The position numbers and the translations under genes were made by a program. The notes below the pieces were generated by a model that saw only the letters and a list, made by a program, of their open reading frames with translations, did no database searches and was not told the DNA's origin. From Neisseria polysaccharea ATCC 43768 (lineage in GTDB: Bacteria; Pseudomonadota; Gammaproteobacteria; Burkholderiales; Neisseriaceae), in NCBI GenBank assembly GCA_000176735.1, contig ADBE01000029.1, positions 1 to 64,000 of the forward strand: a stretch of DNA of 64,000 nt, written 5' to 3'. Positions 27,300 to 37,960 of the stretch are shown piece after piece. Positions within the stretch are counted from its first letter, which is position 1, and every line of letters starts with the position of its first letter.

Positions 27300-28555
27300 T
27301 ATCGGTCAACCTCCCCGAATACGATGTCCTGCGTACCGATGATGGCAACGACGTCGGCGAGCATATGGCCTTTTGCCATTTCGTCCATACCTTGCAGATG
27401 GGCGAAGCCGGGTGCGCGGATTTTCAGGCGGTAGGGTTTGTTTGCGCCGTCTGAAATGATGTAAACGCCGAACTCGCCTTTCGGATGTTCGACAGCGGTG
27501 TAGGTCTCGCCCTCGGGAACGTGCATACCCTCGGTAAAGAGTTTGAAATGGTGAATCAGGTCTTCCATACCTGTTTTCATTTCGGTACGTTTGGGCGAGG
27601 CAAATTTGTGGTTGGTGGTAATGACCGGACCGGGATTCACGCGAAGCCAGTCGACACATTGTTTGATGATGCGCACGGATTGGCGCATTTCTTCCATACG
27701 GCAGAGGTAGCGGTCGTAGCAGTCGCCATTCACACCGACGGGAATGTCGAAATCCATTTTGTCGTACACTTCGTAAGGCTGTGTCTTACGCACATCCCAT
27801 TCCACGCCGGAACCGCGCAACATCACGCCGGTAAAGCCTTTTTGCATGGCGCGCTCGGGGGAGACGACGCCGATGCCGACGGTACGCTGTTTCCAGATGC
27901 GGTTGTCGGTCAGGAGGGTTTCGAGTGTGTCGATGTTTTTTGGGAAGCGTTCGCAGAAGGCGTCGATAAAGTCGAGCATAGTGCCTTCACGGGATTCATT
28001 GAGCTGCTTCAATACTTTGGCGTTGCGGAATTTGCTGCTCTCGTATTTGGGCATGAAGTCGGGCAGGTCGCGGTAAACGCCGCCGGGACGGAAGTAGGCT
28101 GCGTGCATACGCGCGCCGGATACGGCTTCGTACAAGTCCATCAGCTCTTCGCGGTCGCGGAAGGCGTAGAGGATGGCGGTCATCGCGCCAATGTCGAATG
28201 CGTGCGAACCGATGCCCATCAAGTGATTGAGGATGCGCGTTACTTCGGCAAACATGACGCGAATATACCGGGCGCGGATAGGTACATCGATACCGGCAAG
28301 TTTTTCTACTGCCAAACAATACGCCTGCTCGTTGACCATCATGGAAACGTAGTCCAAGCGGTCCATATAGGGCAGGGCTTGCAGATAGGTTTTGGTTTCA
28401 GCCAGTTTTTCAGTACCGCGGTGCAGGAGGCCGATATGCGGGTCGGCACGGACGATGGTTTCGCCCTCCAACTCCAAAATCATACGCAATACGCCGTGCG
28501 CCGCAGGGTGTTGCGGGCCGAAGTTGATGGTGTAGTTTCTTAATTTATTGGCCAC
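27299..28555 (-). CDS. nuoD: NADH-quinone oxidoreductase subunit D
   Basis: 418 residues from GTG 28555, chosen because AGGAG lies seven bases upstream and because homologues begin near [19 protein letters not shown]. The 49-kDa-type subunit forms the quinone site with NuoB. Landmarks: [27 protein letters not shown]-like segment, and the C-terminal DIVFGEVDR. Overlaps nuoC by 11 bp. Confidence 0.96.
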   Translation of the reverse strand: MANKLRNYTINFGPQHPAAHGVLRMILELEGETIVRADPHIGLLHRGTEKLAETKTYLQALPYMDRLDYVSMMVNEQAYCLAVEKLAGIDVPIRARYIRVMFAEVTRILNHLMGIGSHAFDIGAMTAILYAFRDREELMDLYEAVSGARMHAAYFRPGGVYRDLPDFMPKYESSKFRNAKVLKQLNESREGTMLDFIDAFCERFPKNIDTLETLLTDNRIWKQRTVGIGVVSPERAMQKGFTGVMLRGSGVEWDVRKTQPYEVYDKMDFDIPVGVNGDCYDRYLCRMEEMRQSVRIIKQCVDWLRVNPGPVITTNHKFASPKRTEMKTGMEDLIHHFKLFTEGMHVPEGETYTAVEHPKGEFGVYIISDGANKPYRLKIRAPGFAHLQGMDEMAKGHMLADVVAIIGTQDIVFGEVDR

Positions 28556-29138
28556 CGTAGTTCTCCTCACGGACGATACGCGGCGTGATCTCGCGCGGCT
28601 CAATGGTAACAGGTTGGTAAATCACGCGTTTTTGCTCTTCGTCGTAACGCATTTCCACATAGCCGGAAATCGGGAAGTCTTTGCGGAACGGATGTCCGAC
28701 AAAGCCGTAATCGGTCAGGATGCGGCGCAAGTCCGGGTGGTTGTTGAACATGATGCCGTACATATCAAAGGCTTCGCGCTCGTACCAATCCGCGCTGTTG
28801 TAAATATCGACTACGGATTCGACTACGGGGAAGTCGTCGTCTGAAACCCAGACGCGCACGCGGATGCGCTGATTGTTTTTAACGGAAAGAAGCTGGCTGA
28901 CGACGGCAAAGCGCTTGCCCTGCCATAATTCGTTTTTATAAGTGCTGTAATCGACACCGCACAAGTCAACCAGAAGCTCGAAATGCAGTTCTTCATGGTC
29001 GCGCAGCGTGGTCATGACTGAAATATAGTGTTCAGGCAGACACTCGACGGTAATTTCGCCCAAAGCTGAAATGACTTTGCTTGCCTGATCGCCAAGCACA
29101 CCGACAACGGTCTCGTATAAGTTTTGAATGCTTGCCAT
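28545..29138 (-). CDS. nuoC: NADH-quinone oxidoreductase subunit C
   Basis: 197 residues, 30-kDa-type subunit, separate from NuoD as in most bacteria outside the enterics. The signature [32 protein letters not shown] is intact. A GTCGTCTGAA uptake sequence is embedded in the coding region near 28838. Confidence 0.96.
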   Translation of the reverse strand: MASIQNLYETVVGVLGDQASKVISALGEITVECLPEHYISVMTTLRDHEELHFELLVDLCGVDYSTYKNELWQGKRFAVVSQLLSVKNNQRIRVRVWVSDDDFPVVESVVDIYNSADWYEREAFDMYGIMFNNHPDLRRILTDYGFVGHPFRKDFPISGYVEMRYDEEQKRVIYQPVTIEPREITPRIVREENYGGQ

Positions 29139-29150
29139 ATCGTCCTCTCC

Positions 29151-29633
29151 TTACTCGTCACGCGCGATGGTGGAAGTGCGCTTGATTTTTTGTTGGAGCT
29201 GAATCAGGCCGTAAATCAGGGCTTCCGCAGTCGGCGGACAACCCGGCACATAAACATCTACCGGCACGACGCGGTCGGCACCGCGCACGACAGAATAAGA
29301 ATAATGATAGTAGCCGCCGCCGTTGGCGCACGAACCCATAGACAAGACCCAACGCGGCTCGGCAAGTTGGTCGTACACGCGGCGCAGGGCGGGCGCCATT
29401 TTATTGGTGAGCGTACCCGCCACAATCATCAGGTCGGCCTGACGGGGAGACGGACGGAAAATAATGCCGAAACGGTCAAGGTCATAACGCGCCATGCCCG
29501 CATGCATCATTTCCACGGCGCAGCAGGCCAAGCCGAAAGTAACCGGCCACAATGAACCGGTACGCATATAGTTCAGCACCGTATCCGCGCTGGTGGTGAT
29601 GAAACCTTTTTTCAAAACGCCTTCTATTCCCAT
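29151..29633 (-). CDS. nuoB: NADH-quinone oxidoreductase subunit B
   Basis: 160 residues starting at [11 protein letters not shown]. Carries the terminal [4Fe-4S] cluster N2: [26 protein letters not shown] and [13 protein letters not shown]. The ATG overlaps the nuoA end by 10 bp; in-frame codons upstream are inside nuoA. Confidence 0.96.
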   Translation of the reverse strand: MGIEGVLKKGFITTSADTVLNYMRTGSLWPVTFGLACCAVEMMHAGMARYDLDRFGIIFRPSPRQADLMIVAGTLTNKMAPALRRVYDQLAEPRWVLSMGSCANGGGYYHYSYSVVRGADRVVPVDVYVPGCPPTAEALIYGLIQLQQKIKRTSTIARDE

Positions 29634-29980
29634 TCCAGCGCACCTTTTTTCCATTCGTAAACAAAGCCTACCGTCAGGACGACGATAAACACCAGCATAG
29701 ACCAGAAGCCGTACGCGCCCAAATCTTTGAACACAACTGCCCACGGCAACATGAACGCGACCTCCAAATCGAAGAGGATGAAGAGGATGGCGACGAGGTA
29801 ATAGCGTACGTCGAACTTCATCCTCGCGTTTTCAAAGGCTTCGAAACCGCATTCGTAAGGCGCGTCTTTTTCGGCGTAGTGGCGTTTCGGGCCTAAAATC
29901 GTGCCGAGCAGGATAAACAGCACGCCGGCTGCAAGACCGACAAGGATAAAGACAAAGACGGGAAAGTAAGCGGACAACAT
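29624..29980 (-). CDS. nuoA: NADH-quinone oxidoreductase subunit A
   Basis: 118 residues from [11 protein letters not shown], three helices, with [20 protein letters not shown] and [12 protein letters not shown], both invariant in the family. First gene of the complex I cluster. Confidence 0.95.
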   Translation of the reverse strand: MLSAYFPVFVFILVGLAAGVLFILLGTILGPKRHYAEKDAPYECGFEAFENARMKFDVRYYLVAILFILFDLEVAFMLPWAVVFKDLGAYGFWSMLVFIVVLTVGFVYEWKKGALEWE

Positions 29981-30095
29981 GGTTACACCCAAATCCGTTA
30001 ACAAAATTTCTACAATAATTTCGTATTTTAGCGAATTTCAAAAACCATTAAAAGGTAAATATCGGCAAAACGCCCAAAAAAACCCAATAAATACA

Positions 30096-30122
30096 ATCAT
30101 GTTATGATAACGATTCTTATTT
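30096..30122 (-). promoter_or_regulatory. Fur-box-like site upstream of nuoA
   Basis: On the minus strand AAGAATCGTTATCATAACAT matches much of the Fur consensus GATAATGATAATCATTATC. It lies about 120 bp before the nuoA start. Fur has been reported to bind and activate the nuo promoter in N. meningitidis; whether this is the bound site is my inference. Confidence 0.5.
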
Positions 30123-30186
30123 GATTTCAAGAACGCCGGACCGTCTGTTTCGCGCCAATCCTATAAAAACAAAACGTTTCTATCTT

Positions 30187-30293
30187 TATAGTGGATTAAA
30201 TTTAAATCAGGACAAGGCGACGAAGCCGCAGACAGTACAAATAGTACGGCAAGGCGAGGCAACGCTGTACTGGTTTAAATTTAATCCACTATA
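30187..30293. repeat. Correia element, short form (107 bp)
   Basis: Begins TATAGTGGATTAAATTTAAA and ends with the inverse, TTTAAATTTAATCCACTATA; the core has the GACAAGGCGACGAAGCCGCA segment of the family. It sits between nuoA and sppA promoters. Correia elements can carry promoters and RNase III sites. Confidence 0.92.
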
Positions 30294-30390
30294 TTGCTGC
30301 CATCGTACAGACCGGCACGGTACAAACCGCGCGACAAGCGTTCTGTTTTCATATTACCGTTTCACAAATATCACCCTACCATGCAAAAAA

Positions 30391-30419
30391 ATGCCGTCTG
30401 AAAACCTTTCAGACGGCAT
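30391..30419 (-). terminator. Inverted DUS pair downstream of sppA
   Basis: ATGCCGTCTGAAA and TTTCAGACGGCAT around a 4-bp loop, 3' of the minus-strand sppA gene. Confidence 0.6.
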
Positions 30420-30422
30420 CGG

Positions 30423-30450
30423 TATAGTGGTTTGAATTTAAACCACTATA
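30423..30450. repeat. Solo Correia terminal repeats (28 bp)
   Basis: TATAGTGGTTTGAATT followed at once by TAAACCACTATA: the two terminal repeats of a Correia element joined with no core. Nearly perfect palindrome directly after the sppA stop. Confidence 0.75.
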
Positions 30451-30464
30451 TCCGGCGGAAAGCG

Positions 30465-31451
30465 TTATTGGAGGGATTGCAGAGCTTCCGAAACGCTTGC
30501 TTTGAGTTCTGCGCCGAAGCGTCTGCCCAAGATTCTGCCGAAATCGTCCTTCGGAGTGTAATCCACCACATCGGGAGCTTTGACCACGTCTTGCGCCACG
30601 CTGTAAATATTACCTAGTCCGTCCACCAGCCCGACTTTCAGCGCGTCCGCGCCCGTGTACACCCGACCGCTGAACACGTCGGGATATTGTCGGAATTTGA
30701 GGCGGCCGCCGCGTCCGGTTTTGACGGCTTTGATGAATTCTCCGTGTATGCCGGTCAGCATTTCTTCCCAAATTTTCGACTGTTCGGGCGTTTCGGGCGA
30801 AAACGGATCGCCCATGCCTTTGTTGCTGCCCGCAATTTTAACCCTGCGTTTTACGCCGATTTTTTCCATCAGGCCGGTCGCGTCGAAACTGCTGCCGATA
30901 ACGCCGATGCTGCCGACGATGCTGGACGGGTCGGCATAGATTTTGTCCGCCGCCGCCGCGATGTAGTAGCAGCCGGACGCGCACATATCCTCCGCCACGA
31001 GATAAACGGGAATGCCGGGGTGCTGCGCCTTCAGACGGCGTATTTCTTCAAAAGCGGTGTTGGAGACGACGGGCGAACCGCCGGGACTGTTGGCGCGGAT
31101 GACGATGGCTTTTGCCTGCGGGTTTTTGTAGGCGGCCTCCATACCGTCTTTGAGTTTTTTGACCTGGTCTTCTACACCGTTGCCGATTTCGCCGTACAGG
31201 TTGACGACTGCGGTATGCGGCGTATTGCCCGCCAACTGCAATGCGGCTTCGTCTTTTCGGAAAATACCGGCAAGCAGGGCAACCAGAATCAGGGTGCTGA
31301 CGGCGCGCCAGATGTTTTTCCACATCCGCTCCCTGCGCCTGTCCCGATAGGCGGACAACAGCACTTCGCGCATGATGTCGCGCTCCCATAAGGTTTCCCC
31401 CGCATTTTTTGCTTCGGGTGCTTCGTTTTCTCTTCTGATTCGGTATTGCAT
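30465..31451 (-). CDS. sppA: Signal peptide peptidase SppA, S49 family
   Basis: 328 residues, single-domain S49 protease anchored by one N-terminal helix (STLILVALLAGIF). The catalytic Ser is in ASGCYYIAAAADKIYA and the Lys in GSIGVIGSSF...KRRVKIAG; NSPGGSPVVS is the substrate loop. It cleaves signal peptide remnants or membrane proteins at the periplasmic face. Half the size of E. coli SppA, like the short bacterial form. Confidence 0.92.
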   Translation of the reverse strand: MQYRIRRENEAPEAKNAGETLWERDIMREVLLSAYRDRRRERMWKNIWRAVSTLILVALLAGIFRKDEAALQLAGNTPHTAVVNLYGEIGNGVEDQVKKLKDGMEAAYKNPQAKAIVIRANSPGGSPVVSNTAFEEIRRLKAQHPGIPVYLVAEDMCASGCYYIAAAADKIYADPSSIVGSIGVIGSSFDATGLMEKIGVKRRVKIAGSNKGMGDPFSPETPEQSKIWEEMLTGIHGEFIKAVKTGRGGRLKFRQYPDVFSGRVYTGADALKVGLVDGLGNIYSVAQDVVKAPDVVDYTPKDDFGRILGRRFGAELKASVSEALQSLQ

Positions 31452-31490
31452 GGTTTTCCTTAAATATCGTCCGATTTGGGCAAACGGTTT

Positions 31491-32303
31491 TCAGTTTACC
31501 CGATTTTTCAGCTCTGCTCCCAATCCGTCCAAGCTGTGCAACACTTCCGCCCACGCCGCGTCCAAAAGGTTGACGGCTTCTCCTTCGGCTTTGATGCCGA
31601 ACTCAATGTGCGGTTTGACTTGCGTGCCGTCTGAATGCGTCCAACCGACGCTGGGCAGGCTGTACGAACGCACACCGGGATAAGTTTGCTCGATATGCTC
31701 CATAAGCGGCGTAATGCGCGATTCGGGCTGCTCAAACACATACACGCTGCGGCTGCCGCGTTCGGTTTGGTTGAAGCGGTCGGCGTAATAAGTTTCCAAT
31801 ACCCATTCCGCCATCGGGTGCGCCATCACGGGGAAGCCGGGGAAAAAATAATGCTCGCGGATAGAAAATCCGGCGATGTTGTTAAACGGATTGGGCACCA
31901 ATTCCGCGCCTTCGGGAAAATCTGCCATTTTCAGGCGTTGGGCGTGTTCCGGCGAATCAAGCGGCTCGCCGCGTTTCTGGGTTATGCCTTCGATAAACTT
32001 GGCGGCTTCGGGATGGCGGACGATGGGCAAATCCAAAGCGGCGGCGGCAGCTTGGCGGGTATGGTCGTCGGGCGTGGAACCGATGCCGCCGGTAACGAAG
32101 GTCGGCAGGTCGTCTGAAAAGCTGCGGCGCAGTTGTTTGACCAGCAAATCAGGTTCGTCGGGCAGGTATTGCACCTGATTGAGCTTCAGTCCGCGTGATT
32201 CCAGCAGGGATTTGAAAAAGGCGAAATGCTTGTCCTGGCGGCTGCCGTGCAGGATTTCGTCGCCGATGATGATGAGGTTGAACAAATGCTGTCGGTCTTT
32301 CAT
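31491..32303 (-). CDS. Molybdopterin-binding (CinA/MoaB-like) domain protein
   Basis: About 270 residues. The N-terminal MoCF fold has LFNLIIIGDEILHGSRQDKH, LPTFVTGGIGSTPDDHTRQAA and HPMAEWVLE, the pattern of the CinA N-terminal domain; a deamidase domain is missing. Biochemical role unknown; related proteins hydrolyse nucleotide pyrophosphates. Start at MKDRQHLF because the 69 residues upstream in frame are low-complexity and lie over the next gene's leader. Confidence 0.85.
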   Translation of the reverse strand: MKDRQHLFNLIIIGDEILHGSRQDKHFAFFKSLLESRGLKLNQVQYLPDEPDLLVKQLRRSFSDDLPTFVTGGIGSTPDDHTRQAAAAALDLPIVRHPEAAKFIEGITQKRGEPLDSPEHAQRLKMADFPEGAELVPNPFNNIAGFSIREHYFFPGFPVMAHPMAEWVLETYYADRFNQTERGSRSVYVFEQPESRITPLMEHIEQTYPGVRSYSLPSVGWTHSDGTQVKPHIEFGIKAEGEAVNLLDAAWAEVLHSLDGLGAELKNRVN

Positions 32304-32371
32304 AATCTTTCTTCTCGGAGGTCGTCTGAAAATGTCCGGACGCTTCCAAAGGGTTAAACAAAAGGAAAACC

Positions 32372-32890
32372 ATGCACGAATATCGTTTGAAACAACCGAA
32401 AAACCTGCTTGACCGTTTGGAAAGTGTCTTCTTTGCCGTCTTCGGCTTGGGTTTGATACTGATGGAACGGCGCATTGCACTGGGCTTAACGCTCTTTGCC
32501 TTTTCCGCATGGTCGCTGTGGCGTGATTTTTATAAACGCAGCCGCGAAATCGTATTTTCAGAAGAAGGGATTTGCAAAATCAGCCGCGAAGGCACGCAAA
32601 CACTGCCTTTAGAGGATTTTTGCGGCGTGGCGGTATTTACTGATACGAAACGAAGCAGAATCATTAATATCTACCGGATTGCGCTCGTCCCTAAGCAGCC
32701 GTACGATACGCCGCTGACGGTATATACCGTAGTACAGTCGTTTACCCGTCTGCCGGCTTTACCCCCGGAGTCCGTCAATTACATCCGTCATCGGATTGCC
32801 GAATGCACGGGCTTGCAGGATTTCGGCGATATCGGCTCGGCGACCTTGTCGGAGCTGTATGCAAAATGCTGTTTTTTAAATCAAGATTGA
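32372..32890 (+). CDS. Hypothetical membrane-anchored protein
   Basis: 172 residues, two adjacent hydrophobic stretches (about residues 17-52) followed by a soluble beta-rich domain that looks like a pleckstrin-type or bPH fold (REIVFSEEGICKISREGTQTLPLEDFCGVAVFT). Family not certain. Divergent from the gene before it and closed by a hairpin. Confidence 0.78.
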   Translation: MHEYRLKQPKNLLDRLESVFFAVFGLGLILMERRIALGLTLFAFSAWSLWRDFYKRSREIVFSEEGICKISREGTQTLPLEDFCGVAVFTDTKRSRIINIYRIALVPKQPYDTPLTVYTVVQSFTRLPALPPESVNYIRHRIAECTGLQDFGDIGSATLSELYAKCCFLNQD

Positions 32891-32895
32891 CATAA

Positions 32896-32931
32896 GGTCG
32901 TCTGAAAACCGAAATCCGTTTTCAGACGACC
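32896..32931 (+). terminator. Inverted GTCGTCTGAA-type pair
   Basis: GGTCGTCTGAAAAC and GTTTTCAGACGACC around a short loop after the membrane-anchored protein gene. Confidence 0.65.
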
Positions 32932-32985
32932 TATTTGGTTTACTCGGCTGGATTGTCGGCAATATTTATTAGATAATAAACCTAA

Positions 32986-34383
<1,398 letters not shown>

Positions 34384-34457
34384 GGTTTGCTGTTTTGCAT
34401 CATTAGCAACTTAAGGGGTCGTCTGAAAAGATGATCCCTTATGTTAAAAGGAATCCT

Positions 34458-34673
34458 ATGAAAGAATACAAAGTCGTCATTTATCAGGAAAGCCTGTTGT
34501 CCAGCCTGTTTTTCGGCGCGGCCAAAGTCAATCCCGTCAAATTCAGCGCGTTTCTCAACAGCCAAACCTCTGAAGGCTGGCGTGTCGTTACTATGGAAAA
34601 AGACCAACGCCGTATGCTGCTGTTTTTTGTGCGTGAAGCCTATCTCGTCATCTTGGAGCGGGAACGTGTTTAA
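34458..34673 (+). CDS. DUF4177 family small protein
   Basis: 71 residues, MKEYKVVIYQESLL at the start and LNSQTSEGWRVVTMEKDQRR with a C-terminal beta strand, matching the short DUF4177 family of unknown function. Overlaps the next gene by 8 bp, so they are coupled. Confidence 0.82.
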   Translation: MKEYKVVIYQESLLSSLFFGAAKVNPVKFSAFLNSQTSEGWRVVTMEKDQRRMLLFFVREAYLVILERERV

Positions 34674-34881
34674 GCTCGGCGTTTATGCATGTCTCGGACT
34701 GTTTGCCGGCTGGGTGCTGCTGCTGATTGTGCAACTTTGGTTTTCTTTTCTCGAAGCCGAATTGTTCTTCAAAATCACACTGACTATGGCGGGGCTGTTT
34801 GTCATCATCCTCGCCGCCCTGCTGGTATTCGGCCAGTATTTTTCCGAAAAGAAAATGAAAGACGACGGGTTTATCAACTGA
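34666..34881 (+). CDS. Small two-helix membrane protein
   Basis: 71 residues from GTG 34666 with GGAG upstream, two membrane helices (YACLGLFAGWVLLLIVQLW and ITLTMAGLFVIILAALLVF) and a charged tail KKMKDDG. Function unknown; paired with the DUF4177 gene. Confidence 0.7.
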   Translation: MFKLGVYACLGLFAGWVLLLIVQLWFSFLEAELFFKITLTMAGLFVIILAALLVFGQYFSEKKMKDDGFIN

Positions 34882-34917
34882 TGCGGACTTGAACCGGACC
34901 CCACCCCAAACATCACA

Positions 34918-34950
34918 ATGCCGTCTGAACGCCCCCGCTCCGGACGGCAT
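34918..34950 (-). terminator. DUS hairpin at the end of nhba
   Basis: ATGCCGTCTGAACG pairs imperfectly with CTCCGGACGGCAT (the right arm has lost one DUS base) directly 3' of nhba on the minus strand. Confidence 0.6.
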
Positions 34951-34955
34951 CAACA

Positions 34956-36230
34956 TCAATCCTGCTCTTTTTTGCCGGCAAACACGCCGAATCCGCCCTT
35001 TTCCGCATCTGTCGGGCGATAGCTGTATTTTCCCGCCACTTCCTCGCCGGCCGGGCCGTAAAACTTTCCGGAAACATCCCCGCCGCTATTTTCCGTCCAA
35101 GTCCCCTTAAAGCCGTTTCCATCGATGGCGGCTTTGAATTTTTGCGTACCCATATGCAAATCATCGCCGCTGTCGATAATGCCGTCCACAGATTTGCTGC
35201 CGAAATCGACTTTTGCGGCAAACCTGCCCCTAGTCGGGTACGGACGGCCGTTTTCCGTATGAAAATGCAGTACTTCGCCGTTGTACACGGCCGCGCCCGC
35301 AAGCATTTCGCCTTTTGCCGGTTCGCCTTGAACACGAAGGGCATACGATCCGCCGGGCAATTTTTCCGCCCCGTAAGTCAGATACCGGTAATTTCCTTCG
35401 GGCGCGAAGATATTGCCGGAATGCCCCGTCAGGCTGACCGCCTCCCCATCGACAATCAGCGTATCCGCCTGATTGACGGGGATTAGCGGCATCTCGGCAG
35501 GAAGCGACCTCCTCGACCGTCTCGACCGTGCAGAACGAGTGGGGGGGTTGTCCGTATAAAAGATGATATATTTGTTAGTTCCATCCTTTTTTACCCTGTC
35601 AGCAACCAAACCGACAAATTTATTATTATTCTTCCCATCTTTCTTGTAGTTATTTATTTTGTCTGCATCACTTAATTTTTCAAATTCTGATTTTGACGGT
35701 GCTTCTTCATCCAATAAATTATCGCCACTACAAGAATCGCCTTTACAGTGGGTCAACGTTATATTTTGCGACGGTCCGTCAATCAAAACGCCATTAGCCA
35801 CGTTCGTCCTTCCAAAATCGCCGCCGCCATTCGCAGGTGCAGGGTTTGACGCAGGGGCGGAATCTGAAGAACCGGCGGGTTGGTTGTTCCCTGTTTGATT
35901 TGCGGATTCGTCGGCATTTTGCGGCATATCATTTTGCGCCCCCTCGTCTTCATTTTTGGGTTTGTCCGTTGTTGCCGCACCGCCATTGCCTGTATTTTCT
36001 GCCGAAACTGCCGCCATATCTTGGCCGCCTTGTGTGGATGGCGCGCCCTGTCCTTGAGAACCTGCCTGTGGTGCATCTTCTTTTGCCTCTGTCTCTTTTT
36101 CAGCAACAACAGGAGCGGCCGGTTTTGACGGCGTGTCCGCCGACTTAACATCGGGCGATCCGCCACCGCCGCCACCACAGGCTGAAAGGGCAACAATACA
36201 AGCCATTGCAATCACACTGCGTTTAAACAT
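34956..36230 (-). CDS. nhba: Neisserial heparin-binding antigen (GNA2132)
   Basis: 424 residues from [11 protein letters not shown]. Surface lipoprotein with lipobox LSAC followed by a poly-Gly run (GGGGGG), a long disordered Pro/Ala/Asn/Asp-rich N-terminal half, the Arg-rich heparin-binding motif [13 protein letters not shown] near residue 230, and a C-terminal eight-stranded barrel (from about residue 290). Binds heparin and DNA, is cleaved near the Arg motif by NalP and host proteases, and is a component of the 4CMenB vaccine. A three-Met string precedes the start, so 36236-36230 are all possible. Confidence 0.97.
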   Translation of the reverse strand: MFKRSVIAMACIVALSACGGGGGGSPDVKSADTPSKPAAPVVAEKETEAKEDAPQAGSQGQGAPSTQGGQDMAAVSAENTGNGGAATTDKPKNEDEGAQNDMPQNADESANQTGNNQPAGSSDSAPASNPAPANGGGDFGRTNVANGVLIDGPSQNITLTHCKGDSCSGDNLLDEEAPSKSEFEKLSDADKINNYKKDGKNNNKFVGLVADRVKKDGTNKYIIFYTDNPPTRSARSRRSRRSLPAEMPLIPVNQADTLIVDGEAVSLTGHSGNIFAPEGNYRYLTYGAEKLPGGSYALRVQGEPAKGEMLAGAAVYNGEVLHFHTENGRPYPTRGRFAAKVDFGSKSVDGIIDSGDDLHMGTQKFKAAIDGNGFKGTWTENSGGDVSGKFYGPAGEEVAGKYSYRPTDAEKGGFGVFAGKKEQD

Positions 36231-36297
36231 CATCATCTCCTTCATATTCAAGACAGCCGGTATTGTTTCCGCCATATGCCCATAAAATTGTAAAAAT

Positions 36298-36333
36298 ATG
36301 CCGTCTGAACGCCAAACGTGCTTCAGACGGCAT
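36298..36333 (-). terminator. Inverted DUS pair after sstT
   Basis: ATGCCGTCTGAAC and GCTTCAGACGGCAT around about 10 bp, 3' of the sstT remnant. Confidence 0.6.
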
Positions 36334-36341
36334 AGCTTGGT

Positions 36342-37572
36342 TTATTCCGCCCGGTTTCTCTGTCGGCCCAAATCGGCGGCGGCGGTAAACAAAACGTCGG
36401 TTGAAGAATTCAACGCCGTTTCCGCCGAATCCTGAATCACGCCGATGATAAAGCCGACGGCGACCACCTGCATGGCGACATCGTTGCTGATGCCGAACAG
36501 GCTGCACGCCAGCGGAATCAGCAGCAGCGAACCGCCCGCCACGCCGGACGCGCCGCACGCGCTGACCGTCGCCACCAGGCTCAACAGCAGCGCGGTGGCA
36601 AAATCAACCTGTATGCCTTGGGTGTGCGCCGCCGCCATAGCCAAAACGGTAATCGTAATCGCCGCGCCGCCCATATTGACGGTCGCCCCCAACGGGATGG
36701 AAATCGAATAAGTGTCTTCGTGCAGCCCCAGTTTTTTCGCCAAAGCCATATTCACGGGGATATTGGCGGCGGAAGAACGGGTAAAGAAGGCATACACGCC
36801 GCTTTCGCGCAGGCAGGTAAACACCAGCGGATAAGGGTTGCGGCGGATTTTCCACCACACGATGGCGGGATTGACCGCCAGCGCGATAAACGCCATACAG
36901 CCCAACAGCACTGCAAGCAGCTTCGCATAACCCGCCAGCGCGCCGAAACCCGTCTCCGCGATTGTGGACGACACCAGCCCGAAAATGCCCAAAGGGGCAA
37001 AACGGATAATCCATTTCACGACGGTGGAAACCGCTTCCGCCAAATCGGCAACGACCTGCCGCGTAACGTCCGAACCGTGATTCCGCAACGCCGCGCCCAA
37101 AACCAAAGCCCAAGCCAAAATGCCGATATAGTTGGCATTGGCAATCGCGTTAATCGGGTTGGCGACCAGGTTCATCAGCAGCGATTTCAATACTTCCACA
37201 ATGCCGGAAGGCGGCGCGGCGGACACATCGCCCGCGCCCGCCAAAACAATGTGCGTCGGGAAAACCATACCGGCGATGACGGCGGTCAGGGCTGCGGAAA
37301 ACGTGCCGGATAAGGTAAAGGACGATAATCGGCCTGATATGCGCCTTGTTGCCTTTTTGGTGCTGTGCGATTGTGGCCGCCACCAAGATAAATACCAAAA
37401 CCGGCGCGACCGCTTTGAGCGCGCCGACAAACAGGCTGCCGAACAAGCCTGCCGCCAAGCCCAGTTGCGGGGAAACCGAACCGATTACGATGCCCAACGC
37501 CAAACCGGCGGCAATCTGCCTGACCAGGCTGACGCGGCCGATCGCATGAAATAAGGATTTGCCGAACGCCAT
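36342..37572 (-). pseudogene. sstT: Serine/threonine:sodium symporter, frameshifted
   Basis: Together the two frames encode a complete SstT of about 410 residues (dicarboxylate/amino acid:cation symporter, serine uptake). Frame one runs from [13 protein letters not shown] to PIIVLYL; the rest, from [14 protein letters not shown] to the C terminus, is in another frame. The break lies near 37306-37320, where CTTATCC stands where CTGTCC or similar is expected, one base too many. All later motifs ([36 protein letters not shown]) are intact, so the loss is recent or an assembly error. Confidence 0.85.
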
Positions 37573-37960
37573 AATTCTTCCTTATGTTGTGATATGTTAA
37601 AAAATGTTGTATTTTAAAAGAAAACTCATTCTCTGTGTTTTTTTATTTTTCGGCTGTGTTTTAAGGTGCGTTGATTTGCCCTATGCAGTGCCGGACAGGC
37701 GTTGTTTTATCATTCGGCGTGATGGTTTAATTTATTGAACAGAAATAAATTTATTCGATTCCGCCTATTTTTCGACACCACTCCGAAACGCAGCCTGCCC
37801 GCATACGGATTGGAAGCAAAATCCCCTAAAACAAGCAGATACATTCCAGGCGGGCCGCAACCTCCGAAATACCGGCGGCGGTATGCCGTCTGAAGCGTCC
37901 CGCCCCGTCCGAACAGTGTTAAAATCGAAAGCCGCCACACCGATACCCGACACCCGTACC
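37573..37960. other. Intergenic region between divergent sstT and tamA
   Basis: About 390 bp, AT-rich in the first half with several T-runs (the sstT promoter side) and one DUS near 37884 on the plus strand. TTAAAAT at about 37919-37925 could be a -10 for tamA. I see no gene, tRNA or repeat in it. Confidence 0.5.
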
